A stretch of 64,000 nucleotides of DNA, from the NCBI RefSeq assembly GCF_000422465.1, contig NZ_KE383842.1:641845-705844 (forward strand), written 5' to 3'. This DNA comes from Paenibacillus harenae DSM 16969. GTDB taxonomy: Bacteria > Bacillota > Bacilli > Paenibacillales > Paenibacillaceae. Both the position numbers and the translations under genes were made by a program. The first letter of the stretch is position 1, and every line of letters begins with the position of its first letter. Below the pieces are notes generated by a model. The model did no database searches, had not been told where the DNA came from, and worked only from the letters and a program-made list of their open reading frames with translations. Below, in pieces: positions 53,777-63,578 of the stretch.

Positions 53777-55024
53777 ATGATGAAGTCCGCTTCCGCCCGC
53801 GAGAGGGCCAAGCTGATGCTCTTTCTTGTCATTGCGGCCTTGCTGCTGTCATTCGTGCCGAATGTCGGTTCTGTCTTCGCATCGAATATTGCGGCGCCTG
53901 CCGCAGAGGAGCAAAGCCATGAGAAAGAGCTGACTAAGGAGCTCACGACCGAGCAGTTAAACGGTCTCGATACGGAAGCCGTCGAAGATTATTGGGAGAA
54001 GCTGAGCGATGAATACGGCGGATTTTTTCCGGAGCAGCGCGTGCCGAGCTTTATGGAAATGGTTCTTCCAGGCGGCGATGGCCTCAAGCTGTCGGACATG
54101 GTGAAAGGACTGTTGAAGTATTTCTGGCACGAGGTGCTGTATAACGGGAAACTGCTTGTCACGATCGTCATGCTGACGGTGTTCAGCATGGTGCTCGAAA
54201 CGCTGCAAAATGCGTTCGAGAGAAATGCCGTCAGCAAGGTCGCTTACTCCATAACGTATATGGTGCTGATCATTATTGCGGTGAATAGCTTCCACGTGGC
54301 AATCGGTTACGCCAAGGGAGCGATTGAGAGCATGATCCAATTCATGCTTGCCATGGTGCCGCTGCTGCTGACGCTGCTGGCTTCGATGGGAAATGTCGTA
54401 ACGGTATCCGTCCTGCACCCGCTGATCATATTTATGATCCATGCGGTCGGAACGCTGATTTATACGGTCGTTTTCCCTCTGCTGTTTTTCTCGGCCGTGC
54501 TCCATATCGCGAGCGCGCTATCGGAAAGGTTTAAGGTTACGCAGCTCGCGAATTTGCTTCGCACGATTGCGGTCGGAGTCATGGGCGGGCTGATCACCAT
54601 CTTTCTGGGCGTCGTCTCCGTACAAGGGGCGACCGGCGCGGTAACGGACGGCGTGACGCTGAGGACAGCCAAATTCGTAACCGGCAATTTCGTCCCGGTC
54701 GTCGGAAGAATGTTCTCGGATGCTGCCGACACGGTCATTTCCGCTTCGATGTTAGCCAAAAACGCAGTCGGAATTGCCGGCGTCGTCATTTTATTATTCA
54801 TCAGCGCATTCCCTGCCATCAAAATATTGACGCTTGCGCTTATCTACAATTTATCGGCAGCGGTCATGCAGCCTCTGGGAGATTCGCCGATCGTCAACTG
54901 CCTTTCGACAATCGGGAAAACGATGATATATGTGTTTGCATCGCTCGCGGCGGTCAGCCTGATGTTTTTTCTTGCGGTGACGATTATTTTGACGGCGGGA
55001 AATGCGGCACTGATGGTGAGGTAA
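53777..55024 (+). CDS. spoIIIAE: Stage III sporulation protein AE
   Basis: 415 residues. A signal-like N-terminus (LMLFLVIAALLLSFVPNVGSVFA), then an external domain to about residue 115, then six to eight membrane helices. Recognisable blocks are LLKYFWHEVLYNGKLLVTIVMLTVFSMVLETLQNAFE and GLITIFLGVVSVQGATGAVTDGVTLRTAKFVTGNFVPVVGRMFSDAADTV. Largest membrane protein of the A-Q channel. Confidence 0.95.
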   Translation: MMKSASARERAKLMLFLVIAALLLSFVPNVGSVFASNIAAPAAEEQSHEKELTKELTTEQLNGLDTEAVEDYWEKLSDEYGGFFPEQRVPSFMEMVLPGGDGLKLSDMVKGLLKYFWHEVLYNGKLLVTIVMLTVFSMVLETLQNAFERNAVSKVAYSITYMVLIIIAVNSFHVAIGYAKGAIESMIQFMLAMVPLLLTLLASMGNVVTVSVLHPLIIFMIHAVGTLIYTVVFPLLFFSAVLHIASALSERFKVTQLANLLRTIAVGVMGGLITIFLGVVSVQGATGAVTDGVTLRTAKFVTGNFVPVVGRMFSDAADTVISASMLAKNAVGIAGVVILLFISAFPAIKILTLALIYNLSAAVMQPLGDSPIVNCLSTIGKTMIYVFASLAAVSLMFFLAVTIILTAGNAALMVR

Positions 55025-55041
55025 GGAAGGAGACGAAGGCT

Positions 55042-55803
55042 GTGGTTGCTTGGTTAAGCGACTGGCTAAGAGACATCATCGCGGTGATTCTGCTGGCGGT
55101 GTTCGTCGAACTGCTGCTTCCGAACAAGGCGATGCAGCGGTATGCCAGGCTGGTCGTCGGTCTGTTTATTTTACTGACTATTTTATCTCCGATTCTGAAG
55201 CTGCTGCAAACCGATATCAGCGCAAAGCTGGATGAAGGGATGGGGCTTTGGAGTGAAGCCGCAATGACGCGCAAGGTGCCGATGGCCGATCTCAGCCAGA
55301 TCCAGCGCGATGCGGAGCAGCTAAGCGGGAAGCGAACTCAGGAAGCGGCCAAGCTCGCGGAAAGAACATTGGAGGCGTCGATCAAGTCGGAGCTGGTTGA
55401 ACGGGCTAAGGCGCCTGTGGATAAGGTCGACGCGGTGCTGAAATGGGTGGAGCAGTCCGGAAGCCGGACGCCTTCTATCCATCAAGTTATCGTGACCTTA
55501 ACGGCTGCAGACAGCGGCGGCGGCTCGCGAACGGATGCTTCCCCTGTCGAGGAGGTGCAGCCCGTTAGTGTAGCAATCAACATTGAAGAGGCTGACGGAG
55601 ACGAACCGCTGCCGGGTAAGAAGCATAACGAACCAAGCGGCGAAACGGAAGAAACGATGGCTCGGAGCATGGAGGAGGGACAGTGGACGGAAGCTGATCC
55701 TTCAACGGCGTCGGCTGTCAGAGGAGTCATTGAGCAGGGCTGGGGAGTAAACGCTGACCGGATCGTTGTACGGCGGCCGGCTGACGAGGGGGCTTCCCGA
55801 TAA
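55042..55803 (+). CDS. spoIIIAF: Stage III sporulation protein AF
   Basis: 253 residues, starting at GTG 55042. Two N-terminal membrane helices (DIIAVILLAVFVELLLPNKAMQRYARLVVGLFILLTILSPIL) precede an external domain of ring-building type. A low-complexity stretch rich in Glu, Ser and Gly (about 155-215) makes it longer than the B. subtilis protein of about 206 residues. Confidence 0.92.
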   Translation: MVAWLSDWLRDIIAVILLAVFVELLLPNKAMQRYARLVVGLFILLTILSPILKLLQTDISAKLDEGMGLWSEAAMTRKVPMADLSQIQRDAEQLSGKRTQEAAKLAERTLEASIKSELVERAKAPVDKVDAVLKWVEQSGSRTPSIHQVIVTLTAADSGGGSRTDASPVEEVQPVSVAINIEEADGDEPLPGKKHNEPSGETEETMARSMEEGQWTEADPSTASAVRGVIEQGWGVNADRIVVRRPADEGASR

Positions 55804-55831
55804 TGCTTGAACGGAGAGGAGGGACAGCGCG

Positions 55832-56458
55832 GTGTCCAAGTGGCTAAATGGTTTGGAAACGGCGGTTGGCGGCGGTCCGAGCGGCCCGAAGCGGGTGCGG
55901 ACGCTGCGAATTTTGCTCATCATAGGGGGGATTGGCGCGGCGCTGATGATTGTGAATGCTTTTCTAACGGATGTGGAGCCTTCGGCGCAGGATCCGAATC
56001 CGCCGCCTCAAACCGCGCCTGCATTTTTGAACGGCAATGACGCAGCCTCTTCTCCTTTCGCTGCGATTGAGCACCCGCTCGAGATGAGGCTGAAAGAAAT
56101 TTTGGAGAAAATCGTCGGAGTCGGTTCTGTCGACGTGCTTGTCACCATAGACTCGACTGAGGAGATCGTTGTTGAGAAGAATGAGCAGGAGTCGCAGCAA
56201 ATTACGGACGAGAACGACCGTAACGGAGGCAGACGGCACATCACATCGATCAACAAAGATGGACAGGTTGTTCTGTATGAAGTGGCGGGCGATCAGAAAC
56301 CGATTATTACGAAAACGATCAATCCTCGCATCCGCGGCATTCTTATCGTAGCCAAAGGCGCGGAAAACGCAACGGTCAGGCGTATTATCGTTAATGCGGT
56401 GGAGAAGGGTGTCAGCGTACCGGTTAACCGGATATCCGTTGTGCCAAGCAAGCAATAA
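55832..56458 (+). CDS. spoIIIAG: Stage III sporulation protein AG
   Basis: 208 residues, GTG start. One membrane helix (LRILLIIGGIGAALMIVNAFL) then an external domain with a Pro-rich linker and a ring-building fold (LKEILEKIVGVGSVDVLVTIDSTEEIVVEKNEQ; PRIRGILIVAKGAENATVRRIIVNAVEKG). SpoIIIAG homologues form a large ring in the intermembrane space. Confidence 0.94.
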   Translation: MSKWLNGLETAVGGGPSGPKRVRTLRILLIIGGIGAALMIVNAFLTDVEPSAQDPNPPPQTAPAFLNGNDAASSPFAAIEHPLEMRLKEILEKIVGVGSVDVLVTIDSTEEIVVEKNEQESQQITDENDRNGGRRHITSINKDGQVVLYEVAGDQKPIITKTINPRIRGILIVAKGAENATVRRIIVNAVEKGVSVPVNRISVVPSKQ

Positions 56459-56488
56459 TTCACTTTATGAATCGGGGAGGGTGTTCAC

Positions 56489-57109
56489 ATGAACACGAAA
56501 AGACAAACGGTATGGCTTGTTTCGATGCTAAGCTTAATGGTTGTGCTGTCGGCGTACTATCTATTTACGCAGGACATCGACAATCCGGATGTGCTGACGG
56601 ACGGTTCGCAGACTGAGGAAGGCGCGCAAAATGCGACCGAAGCGGGAGCGGGCGGACAGGACGGGCTGGTTGTAAACGAAGTGGAGCAGCCTGTTGACGA
56701 CTCGGTTCTCAGCGAAGCGGACCAGGATGTGCTGAACCAGATCGAGGAGCAAGGACTTGCGTCAGGCGGCATATTCAGCGAGCTGATGAGCAAGCGCGAG
56801 ATGAAAAATACGGAAGCGGAGAACCGGATCCTGGCGGCTATCGCACAGACGCAGAGCGACGAAGAGGAAGCCGTTGCCGCGGCGGCCGAGCTCGAGAAGT
56901 TCGAGGACAAAAATTCGAAAATCGCGACCTTGGAATCGAAGCTTACGGAGCAATATGAAATGGCGCTTGTTGACGAGGAAGGCGACCGCTACAAAGTCGT
57001 CGTATCGAGCGAAAAGCTTGAGAAAAAACAAGCGGCCGATATTATCAAGCTGGTGATGAGCACGATGGAAGTGAGCGCAAATCAAGTATCGGTGCAGTAC
57101 GTGCCATAA
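56489..57109 (+). CDS. spoIIIAH: Stage III sporulation protein AH
   Basis: 206 residues. N-terminal membrane helix (VWLVSMLSLMVVLSAYYLFT), an acidic linker, a long charged helical region (AIAQTQSDEEEAVAAAAELEKFEDKNSKIATLESKLTE) and the small ring-building/YscJ-like end (VVVSSEKLEKKQAADIIKLVMSTMEVSANQVSVQYVP). It binds SpoIIQ from the forespore across the space. Last gene of the operon; terminator follows. Confidence 0.95.
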   Translation: MNTKRQTVWLVSMLSLMVVLSAYYLFTQDIDNPDVLTDGSQTEEGAQNATEAGAGGQDGLVVNEVEQPVDDSVLSEADQDVLNQIEEQGLASGGIFSELMSKREMKNTEAENRILAAIAQTQSDEEEAVAAAAELEKFEDKNSKIATLESKLTEQYEMALVDEEGDRYKVVVSSEKLEKKQAADIIKLVMSTMEVSANQVSVQYVP

Positions 57110-57140
57110 GAGCCGCCCGAATATGAAAATACTTGTCAGG

Positions 57141-57189
57141 GAGTCCTGTTTTATCCAGCGGTAGGCTGGTAAGAACAGGGCTCTTTTTT
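57141..57189 (+). terminator. Terminator after the spoIIIA operon
   Basis: A 19-position stem (GAGTCCTGTT...CCAGC with GCTGG...AACAGGGCTC; two mismatches and two wobbles), loop GGTAG, then six T residues. Confidence 0.9.
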
Positions 57190-57219
57190 GCCGCTGCCGC
57201 CAGGCTGCGCAAAAAATGA

Positions 57220-57248
57220 TTCGTGTTCGGGCTTGTTTATGATATAAT
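57220..57248 (+). promoter_or_regulatory. Promoter of accBC
   Basis: TGATATAAT (57240-57248) is an extended -10, with TTCGTG at 57220-57225 as -35 at 17 bases. It gives a leader of about 100 bases before accB with a small ATTTG/CAAAT hairpin near the ribosome binding site. Confidence 0.65.
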
Positions 57249-57355
57249 ATTAAACGTTATGTGAAAGAATTGGATAGATTGGCATTCAAACAGCCTATTC
57301 AATAGTGCTGCTTGAGTATTTGTGCTATCGCAAATTTAAGGAGTGAAAATAATTC

Positions 57356-57853
57356 ATGTTCAAACTGAGCGAGATTAAAGAGTTGATCAAATTGGTTGAT
57401 CAAACCTCCGTTCATGAGCTGGAAATTGAAAACGAAGGGACTCGCCTGCTCATCCGCAAGCCTGGCAGAACAGAAGTGGTGAATGTGCAAGCGGCTCCAA
57501 TTACGCATACATATTCGCCTGCACCTGTCCAAAACCAGCCTGTGCATCCAGCTGCCGGAGCTGCTCCGCAGCCAGCCGCCGAGACGGCGCAGGCGCGTCC
57601 GGTCGCAGACGACCTGCATCAAATCGTCTCGCCGATGGTCGGCACGTTCTACAGCTCACCGTCCCCGGACTCCCCGGCATTCATTAAGGTTGGCGACCGC
57701 GTCAACGAGAAGAGCGTTGTCTGTATTCTCGAAGCCATGAAGCTGATGAACGAGCTCGAAGCGGAGGTTCGCGGCGAGATCGTCGAGATTCTGGTTTCCA
57801 ACGGCCAACTCGTCGAGTATGGACAGCCATTGTTCCTGGTTAAGCCGGAATAA
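57356..57853 (+). CDS. accB: Biotin carboxyl carrier protein of acetyl-CoA carboxylase
   Basis: 165 residues. The N-terminal helical part ([34 protein letters not shown]), an Ala/Pro/Gln-rich flexible linker (about 50-85) and the biotinyl domain with the modified lysine in [16 protein letters not shown]. Carries CO2 for fatty-acid synthesis. 53 bases before accC. Confidence 0.96.
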   Translation: MFKLSEIKELIKLVDQTSVHELEIENEGTRLLIRKPGRTEVVNVQAAPITHTYSPAPVQNQPVHPAAGAAPQPAAETAQARPVADDLHQIVSPMVGTFYSSPSPDSPAFIKVGDRVNEKSVVCILEAMKLMNELEAEVRGEIVEILVSNGQLVEYGQPLFLVKPE

Positions 57854-57906
57854 TCGGGTGAGCTGACATCCGAACAGGGAAACTGACGTTTGAAAGGGGT
57901 TCCTAC

Positions 57907-59262
57907 GTGAAATTTCACAAAATATTAATTGCAAATCGCGGTGAAATTGCGGTTCGAATTATTCGCGCCTGCCGCGAGCTTGGCATAAGCACGGTTGCGG
58001 TTTATTCGGAAGCGGACCGCGACTCCCTGCATGTCCGGTTAGCGGATGAAGCTTATTGCATCGGGCCGACCGCATCCAAGGACAGCTATTTGAATTTAAC
58101 GAATATTATGAGCGTAGCTACGATAACCGAATGCGACGCCATCCATCCCGGTTACGGATTTCTGGCCGAGAATGCCGATTTCGCTGAAATTTGCGAGTCG
58201 TGCAACATCACTTTTATCGGCCCGTCGCCGGATGCCATTAACCGAATGGGGGATAAGGCAGTCGCCAAGCTTACGATGAAATCGGCTGACGTTCCGATTA
58301 TTCCGGGCTCGGACGGCCTCATCGAGAGTATGGAAGATGCGGTTGCGATTGCGCGGGAGATCGGATATCCGGTCATCATCAAAGCAACGGCGGGCGGAGG
58401 CGGCAAAGGGATTCGGATTGCCGAAGACGAATCGTCGCTCGTGCAGCAGATTTCGACCGCGCAGCAGGAAGCGCAGAAGGCATTCGGCAATGCAGGCGTC
58501 TACTTGGAGAAGTACTTGACCGGCATGAAGCATGTCGAGATTCAGATCATGGCCGATAAGCACGGCAATGCCGTGCACTTGTTCGAACGCGATTGTTCCG
58601 TTCAGCGCAGACGGCAGAAGCTGGTAGAGGAGGCTCCTTGCGCCGTACTGTCTCCAAAGCTGCGTGAGAAGATGGGGCAGGCTGCCGTTCGGGCCGCGCT
58701 TGCCGTCAATTATTCAGGTGCGGGTACGCTGGAGTTCTTGCTGGGTCCGGACGGGAATTTCTACTTCATGGAAATGAACACGAGGATTCAGGTCGAGCAT
58801 CCGGTAACGGAGATGATCACGAATGTCGATTTAATAAAAGAGATGATTTCAGTTGCGGAGGGCAATCCGTTATCCTTTGCGCAAAGCGATTTAAAAATTA
58901 ACGGCTGGTCCATCGAATGTCGGATCAATGCGGAGGATTCCGAGCGGAATTTCATGCCGTCGCCGGGCCACATCCCGTTCTACTTGCCGCCGGGCGGCGC
59001 AGGCGTGCGGGTGGACAGCGCCGTTTATCCGGGCTATACGATTTCGCCGCATTATGATTCCATGATTGCGAAGCTGATTGTATGGGGAGCTACCCGGGAG
59101 GAAGCGATCGCCCGGATGAAACGCGCGTTATCTGAATTCGCGATTGAAGGCATTCGGACTACGATTCCTTTTCATATGAAGCTCCTTAATCACCCTAAAT
59201 TCATCCAAGGAAACTTCGATATTAAGTTCCTTGAAGAGCATGATATTAATGCACCGGAATAG
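57907..59262 (+). CDS. accC: Biotin carboxylase subunit of acetyl-CoA carboxylase
   Basis: 451 residues, GTG start at 57907 with GAAAGGGG upstream. N-terminal [25 protein letters not shown], the ATP-grasp Gly loop [18 protein letters not shown], the metal-binding [21 protein letters not shown], and [19 protein letters not shown]-dependent carboxylation of the biotin on AccB. Normal length. Confidence 0.97.
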   Translation: MKFHKILIANRGEIAVRIIRACRELGISTVAVYSEADRDSLHVRLADEAYCIGPTASKDSYLNLTNIMSVATITECDAIHPGYGFLAENADFAEICESCNITFIGPSPDAINRMGDKAVAKLTMKSADVPIIPGSDGLIESMEDAVAIAREIGYPVIIKATAGGGGKGIRIAEDESSLVQQISTAQQEAQKAFGNAGVYLEKYLTGMKHVEIQIMADKHGNAVHLFERDCSVQRRRQKLVEEAPCAVLSPKLREKMGQAAVRAALAVNYSGAGTLEFLLGPDGNFYFMEMNTRIQVEHPVTEMITNVDLIKEMISVAEGNPLSFAQSDLKINGWSIECRINAEDSERNFMPSPGHIPFYLPPGGAGVRVDSAVYPGYTISPHYDSMIAKLIVWGATREEAIARMKRALSEFAIEGIRTTIPFHMKLLNHPKFIQGNFDIKFLEEHDINAPE

Positions 59263-59295
59263 ACAAGCGACAAAAATGTGAACAAGACGTATAGT

Positions 59296-59324
59296 TTGTC
59301 ATATTTCATGCCGAATGTTATAGT
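59296..59324 (+). promoter_or_regulatory. Promoter before the Asp23-type gene
   Basis: TTGTCA at 59296-59301 and TATAGT at 59319-59324 with a 17-base spacer. It allows the Asp23/AmaP/DUF2273 genes to be expressed apart from accBC. Confidence 0.7.
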
Positions 59325-59399
59325 ATATTAACAAGATGCGGTTTATTGCTTGGCTCCAGAGGCCGGGTACGCGCAACTTTAAGGAGGTGTACAACCATC

Positions 59400-59807
59400 A
59401 TGAGCATAATCGCTGCGGACTATGAGAAAACGGACATTGGCACGATTCAAATTGCACCTGAAGTGATCGAGGTAATCGCCGGATTGGCTACGATTGAAGT
59501 GGATGGCGTTGCTGGAATGAGCGGCGGATTCGCCGGAGGCATTGTAGAGCTTCTGGGTCGGAAAAATTTATCCAAAGGTGTCAAAGTTGAAGTGGGCCAG
59601 CGCGAAGCTGCGGTGGATGTTTCCATCATCGTTGAATACGGCAACCGAATACCGGAAATCGCTTCGGAAATTCAACAGAATGTGAAACGTTCGATTGAGA
59701 TGATGACAGGTCTCCACGTTGTTGAAGTGAACGTACATATTCACGATGTGCATTTCAAAACGCAAGATAAACCGGAAGAAGAAGAGCATCCGAACCGAGT
59801 TAAATAA
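59400..59807 (+). CDS. yqhY: Asp23/Gls24 family envelope stress protein (YqhY)
   Basis: 135 residues. Asp23 family core: IGTIQIAPEVIEVIAGLATIEVDGVAGMSGG, VDVSIIVEYGNRIPEIASEIQQNVKRSIEMMTGLHVVEVNVHIHDVHF. In B. subtilis YqhY follows accBC and loss of it perturbs acetyl-CoA carboxylase activity. Here it starts at ATG 59400 after AAGGAGGTG and is followed by the membrane anchor gene amaP. Confidence 0.92.
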   Translation: MSIIAADYEKTDIGTIQIAPEVIEVIAGLATIEVDGVAGMSGGFAGGIVELLGRKNLSKGVKVEVGQREAAVDVSIIVEYGNRIPEIASEIQQNVKRSIEMMTGLHVVEVNVHIHDVHFKTQDKPEEEEHPNRVK

Positions 59808-59831
59808 AAATTGATTAATTAAATTCCGTAC

Positions 59832-59876
59832 AACCCCCTCGTGAATGGGCATGCCGCTCGGCGCAAGGGGGTTTTC
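59832..59876 (+). terminator. Weak terminator or attenuator between yqhY and amaP
   Basis: AACCCCCT and AGGGGGTT form an 8-base stem with a 26-base loop and only a short T stretch after it, so some readthrough into amaP is likely. Confidence 0.5.
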
Positions 59877-59906
59877 ATTCGGCATCACAGGAGGAGGCCA
59901 ATACGC

Positions 59907-60464
59907 TTGGTTAAAGTCGTGGACAAGCTGCTTTTGTTTTTGTTCAGCATCATCATCGGATGCCTTTCCATTTTCCTGCTGTTTCTGGGATTCGGGGGGA
60001 TATCAAGGGGTATGATGAACGATCTGGTCGGCGATTTATATCGTCTCGATTCCTTGCAAATTACGATAGCGGTATTGGGTATCGTGCTGTTTGTCTTAAG
60101 TTTGCGATTTTTCATCGTATCGCTTCAACGCGGTTCCGCCTCCGCTCCTTCGATTGATCAACGAACCGATTTTGGAGATATCCGAATTTCTCTTGAAACG
60201 ATTGAAAATTTGGCGCTCAAAGCTGCTTCACGCCAACGCGGCGTCAAGGATCTTCGCGCGCGTATTCGTGCCACTGACGCAGGATTGGAAATTGTCATCC
60301 GTGCGGTTGTCGACGGCGAAACCTCCATACCGGTACTGACGGAAGAAATTCAACGCGCGGTCAAAGAACATATTGAAGACATTGCTGGTATACCGGTCAC
60401 CCACGTGTCGGTATATGTGGCGAACATCATCCAAACGGGTACGTTTAAGAGCCGCGTGGAATAG
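59907..60464 (+). CDS. amaP: Alkaline shock response membrane anchor protein AmaP
   Basis: About 185 residues. Two N-terminal membrane helices (LLLFLFSIIIGCLSIFLLFLGFGG and ITIAVLGIVLFVLSLRFFIV) and then an Asp23-like soluble half (GDIRISLETIENLALKAASRQRGVKDLRARIRATDAGLEIVIRAVVDG). AmaP holds Asp23 at the membrane in staphylococci. TTG 59907 follows CAGGAGGAGG; longer frames upstream lack a site. Confidence 0.85.
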   Translation: MVKVVDKLLLFLFSIIIGCLSIFLLFLGFGGISRGMMNDLVGDLYRLDSLQITIAVLGIVLFVLSLRFFIVSLQRGSASAPSIDQRTDFGDIRISLETIENLALKAASRQRGVKDLRARIRATDAGLEIVIRAVVDGETSIPVLTEEIQRAVKEHIEDIAGIPVTHVSVYVANIIQTGTFKSRVE

Positions 60465-60478
60465 AGGTGGGTTTGCTG

Positions 60479-60709
60479 ATGTGGAGGGAGTTCTTGACGG
60501 TTTACGGAAAGCGCGCAGCCGGGGCTGCAATTGGGCTGTTTTTCGGATTGCTATACTTGATTGTCGGTTTTTGGGATATGCTTTTTGTAGGGCTGCTGGT
60601 TTCTATCGGATATTGGGTCGGCTTGCACAAGGAAACAAATAGCGGTCCGATCATACCATGGCAGCGGCTGTGGTATTCCTTGTTAGAAAGATTTCGGCCA
60701 TTTAAATGA
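60479..60709 (+). CDS. DUF2273 small membrane protein
   Basis: About 76 residues with two membrane helices (GAAIGLFFGLLYLIVGFWDMLFVGLLVSIGYWVGL). DUF2273 proteins are found beside Asp23 and AmaP genes and belong to the same cell-envelope stress set. ATG 60479 is preferred; GTG 60467 is an alternative. The stop overlaps the next terminator stem. Confidence 0.8.
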   Translation: MWREFLTVYGKRAAGAAIGLFFGLLYLIVGFWDMLFVGLLVSIGYWVGLHKETNSGPIIPWQRLWYSLLERFRPFK

Positions 60710-60784
60710 TCCTGTGGTCTCCTCCGTACTCCGTAATTCGGATAGCCGCTTATATGGGGCAGGGAGGAGATCATAGGATTTTTT
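60709..60784 (+). terminator. Terminator before nusB
   Basis: A 17-base stem with two wobbles (ATCCTGTGGTCTCCTCC with GGAGGAGATCATAGGAT), a 37-base loop that has its own CCG/CGG hairpin, then a T-run. Confidence 0.85.
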
Positions 60785-60845
60785 GAAAATACAAGATTTT
60801 GAGAATAATTTAATTCAATGGCAATCATGCTGCCGCGGAGGTTAT

Positions 60846-61289
60846 ATGAAACGTAGATTAGCACGGGAAATTGCAGTTGCAAGCTTGTATCAAATGGAAA
60901 TGAATGAGGTATCGGCCGCGGATGCCGTCGATATGCTGATGGACGAGCTGCGTCAGGACAACGAAATCGGAGCTGATCCCGGAGAGGTGGGCAGCACGGA
61001 TGAGTTTGTGCGCGAGCTCGTATTTGGCGTGCTTGAACGGAAGCAAGTAATCGACGGTATGCTGCAGCAATTTTTAACGGGCTGGCAGGTGGACAGGCTG
61101 TCTCGCGTGGACCGTCAGGTGCTTAGGCTTGCTTGTTACGAGATGGTGTTTCGGGATGATATCCCGCCGAAGGCGGCGATTAACGAAGCGATCGAATTGG
61201 CCAAGCATTTTGGCACGGAAGAATCAGGAAAATTCGTAAACGGCGTACTCGGCAAATTGCTGCTCGGCATTAACGAGTTAAAATCGTAA
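60846..61289 (+). CDS. nusB: Transcription antitermination factor NusB
   Basis: About 147 residues. N-terminal MKRRLAREIAVASLYQMEMN, then LVFGVLERKQVIDGMLQQFLTGWQVDRLSRVDRQVLRLACYEMVF and AINEAIELAKHFGTEESGKFVNGVLGKL, all NusB core. It binds boxA RNA with NusE/S10 in rRNA antitermination. GGAGGT lies five bases before ATG 60846; the frame start at 60783 is inside the terminator. Confidence 0.95.
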   Translation: MKRRLAREIAVASLYQMEMNEVSAADAVDMLMDELRQDNEIGADPGEVGSTDEFVRELVFGVLERKQVIDGMLQQFLTGWQVDRLSRVDRQVLRLACYEMVFRDDIPPKAAINEAIELAKHFGTEESGKFVNGVLGKLLLGINELKS

Positions 61290-61338
61290 CTTGAGTGGCG
61301 GCAGCCGGAACATTTTGTGATCCAAAGGAGACTGAGCT

Positions 61339-62199
61339 ATGTGTGCACAAATCATAGAAGGTAAAAAAATATCCGATCTGATCCGTGAAGAGATGATTGC
61401 AGAGACGGCGGCGCTAAAGGCCAAGGGAGTCGTTCCCGGTCTCGCGGTCGTGCTTGTAGGCGAGGACCCTGCCTCGAAGGTTTACGTAGGCTCGAAGGAG
61501 AAGGCCTGTCAGCAGCTCGGATTGTATTCGGAGGTTCATCGATTGCCTGCCGAGACGACGGAAGAAGCGTTATTGGCTCTTATTGACCGGTTAAATAATC
61601 AATCAACCATTAACGGAATACTCGTTCAGCTGCCACTCCCAAAACATATTAACGAAAAGGCCGTTATCGATGCGATTAGCGTAGATAAGGATGTCGACGG
61701 CTTCCATCCGGAAAGCGTCGGCAATCTGGTTATCGGCGATGACAGCTTGCTGCCATGCACGCCCGCAGGCGTTATCGAGCTTATCAAACGCAGCTGCGTG
61801 GATATCGACGGCAAGCATGCCGTCGTAATCGGCAGAAGCAATATCGTCGGCAAGCCGGTGGCGATGCTGCTGCTTCGCGAGAACGCGACGGTTACCGTAT
61901 GCCATTCGCGTACGGCGAATATGGCGGAGCTGGCGAAGCAAGCGGATATTCTCGTTGTGGCGATCGGCAAAGCCAAAGCGATTAACAGCCAATATGTGAA
62001 GCCGGGTGCCGTAGTCATTGATGTGGGCATTAACCGCATGCCGGACGGAAAGCTTGCGGGAGACGTCGATTACGAGGACTGCTTGGAGACGGCCGGCTTT
62101 ATTACGCCTGTCCCGGGCGGCGTCGGACCAATGACGATTACGATGCTGATGAAAAATACGATTACAGCTGCAAAAAGGGCAAACGGAATCAAGGAGTGA
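61339..62199 (+). CDS. folD: Methylenetetrahydrofolate dehydrogenase / cyclohydrolase FolD
   Basis: 286 residues, bifunctional enzyme of one-carbon metabolism. [13 protein letters not shown] (catalytic Lys), [46 protein letters not shown] (NADP loop) and [19 protein letters not shown] are visible. Ends 9 bases before the xseA start. Confidence 0.97.
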   Translation: MCAQIIEGKKISDLIREEMIAETAALKAKGVVPGLAVVLVGEDPASKVYVGSKEKACQQLGLYSEVHRLPAETTEEALLALIDRLNNQSTINGILVQLPLPKHINEKAVIDAISVDKDVDGFHPESVGNLVIGDDSLLPCTPAGVIELIKRSCVDIDGKHAVVIGRSNIVGKPVAMLLLRENATVTVCHSRTANMAELAKQADILVVAIGKAKAINSQYVKPGAVVIDVGINRMPDGKLAGDVDYEDCLETAGFITPVPGGVGPMTITMLMKNTITAAKRANGIKE

Positions 62200-62207
62200 C
62201 GTTTGGC

Positions 62208-63578
62208 ATGACGAATCAGCCGCGTATTTATTCCATAAAAGAGCTTAACCGATACATACGAATGAAGCTGGAATCAGACACGCTGTTAGGTGATATATGG
62301 CTTAGGGGCGAAATTTCCAATTTCACCCATCATTCTAGCGGGCACATGTATTTTACGATGAAAGACAGCGACAGCAAATTGAAGAGCATTATGTTCGCCT
62401 CACATAATCAGCGTTTGCCTTTTATTCCGAAGGAAGGCGCAAAAGTGATTGCGAGAGGAAATATTTCCGTCTATGAGCGGGACGGCAATTATCAGTTCTA
62501 TGTCACTTCCATGCAGCCGGACGGGATCGGAAGCCTGTACCTGGCTTATGAGCAATTAAAAGCGAAGCTGGACTCCGAAGGATTGTTCGCTGCCTCGCGC
62601 AAACGCCCTATACCGCGTTTTCCTCGCGCAATCGGCGTTATAACGTCACCGACCGGGGCGGCAGTAAGAGATATTATTATTACTCTTCAGCGCCGTTATC
62701 CGTCCATACCTGTACTTATTTACCCGGTTCTTGTGCAGGGCGCCCAAGCTGCGCCGTCTATTGTGAAAGCCATTGAATCCATGAACCGTTTCGGCGAAGC
62801 CGACGTATTGATTGTAGGAAGGGGCGGGGGCTCGCTTGAAGAGCTTTGGGCTTTTAACGAGGAAGCGGTTGCCCGCACCATCGCCGCATCAGCCATTCCG
62901 GTAATCAGTGCGGTCGGTCATGAGACGGATTTCACTATTGCGGATTTTGCAGCTGATTTACGCGCGGCTACGCCTACAGCAGCCGCCGAGCTGGCCGTTC
63001 CGAATATCGCCGAATTGCAGCAGCAGCTCCAGCGGCAGAAGCAGAGGCTCGTTCAAGGGATTCGGTATGCCTTGCAGGACGAGAAGGAAAGGCTGAATCG
63101 CATAAGGCGTTCTCCCTTTTTCATGCATCCGCGCAAATATTTATTAGAGCAGGCTCAGCGGCATGACCGTTTAAATGAACAGCTGGAGCAGCGAATGAGA
63201 ACGATCGTGGACCGGAGTTATTCCCGTTTATCACGGATGCAGACGGCATTAGCCGCCCATCATCCGGGCGATCGCGCCGCTTTCGCAGCCAAGCGCTGGG
63301 AAAGCGCGAGCAGGAGACTGGAGCAAGCGATGGCATCGGCTGTGAAAGAAAAGAAGCTGCAGCTGCATAGCACGATTAGGCAATTAGACGCTTTAAGTCC
63401 ATTAAAGGTAATGGCGCGCGGTTATGGTCTGGTATATGACGAGGAAGAAAGAAAGTTAATTAAATCAGTTGCCGATGTGCAGCCTGGAGACGTCGTTAAA
63501 GTAAAAGTATCCGACGGCCAACTTGACTGCCATGTCAGGTCATTGAGGGGAGATCAAAGCAATGGAAGCAACGAATAA
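62208..63578 (+). CDS. xseA: Exodeoxyribonuclease VII large subunit
   Basis: About 456 residues. OB-fold N-terminus (YIRMKLESDTLLGDIWLRGEISNFTHHSSGHMYFTMKDS), the conserved catalytic block FPRAIGVITSPTGAAVRDIIITLQRRYPSIPVLIYP, and GRGGGSLEELWAFNEEAVARTI, then a long coiled-coil to bind many XseB subunits. ATG 62208 is preferred; it lies 11 bases after AAGGAG. Overlaps xseB by 17. Confidence 0.95.
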   Translation: MTNQPRIYSIKELNRYIRMKLESDTLLGDIWLRGEISNFTHHSSGHMYFTMKDSDSKLKSIMFASHNQRLPFIPKEGAKVIARGNISVYERDGNYQFYVTSMQPDGIGSLYLAYEQLKAKLDSEGLFAASRKRPIPRFPRAIGVITSPTGAAVRDIIITLQRRYPSIPVLIYPVLVQGAQAAPSIVKAIESMNRFGEADVLIVGRGGGSLEELWAFNEEAVARTIAASAIPVISAVGHETDFTIADFAADLRAATPTAAAELAVPNIAELQQQLQRQKQRLVQGIRYALQDEKERLNRIRRSPFFMHPRKYLLEQAQRHDRLNEQLEQRMRTIVDRSYSRLSRMQTALAAHHPGDRAAFAAKRWESASRRLEQAMASAVKEKKLQLHSTIRQLDALSPLKVMARGYGLVYDEEERKLIKSVADVQPGDVVKVKVSDGQLDCHVRSLRGDQSNGSNE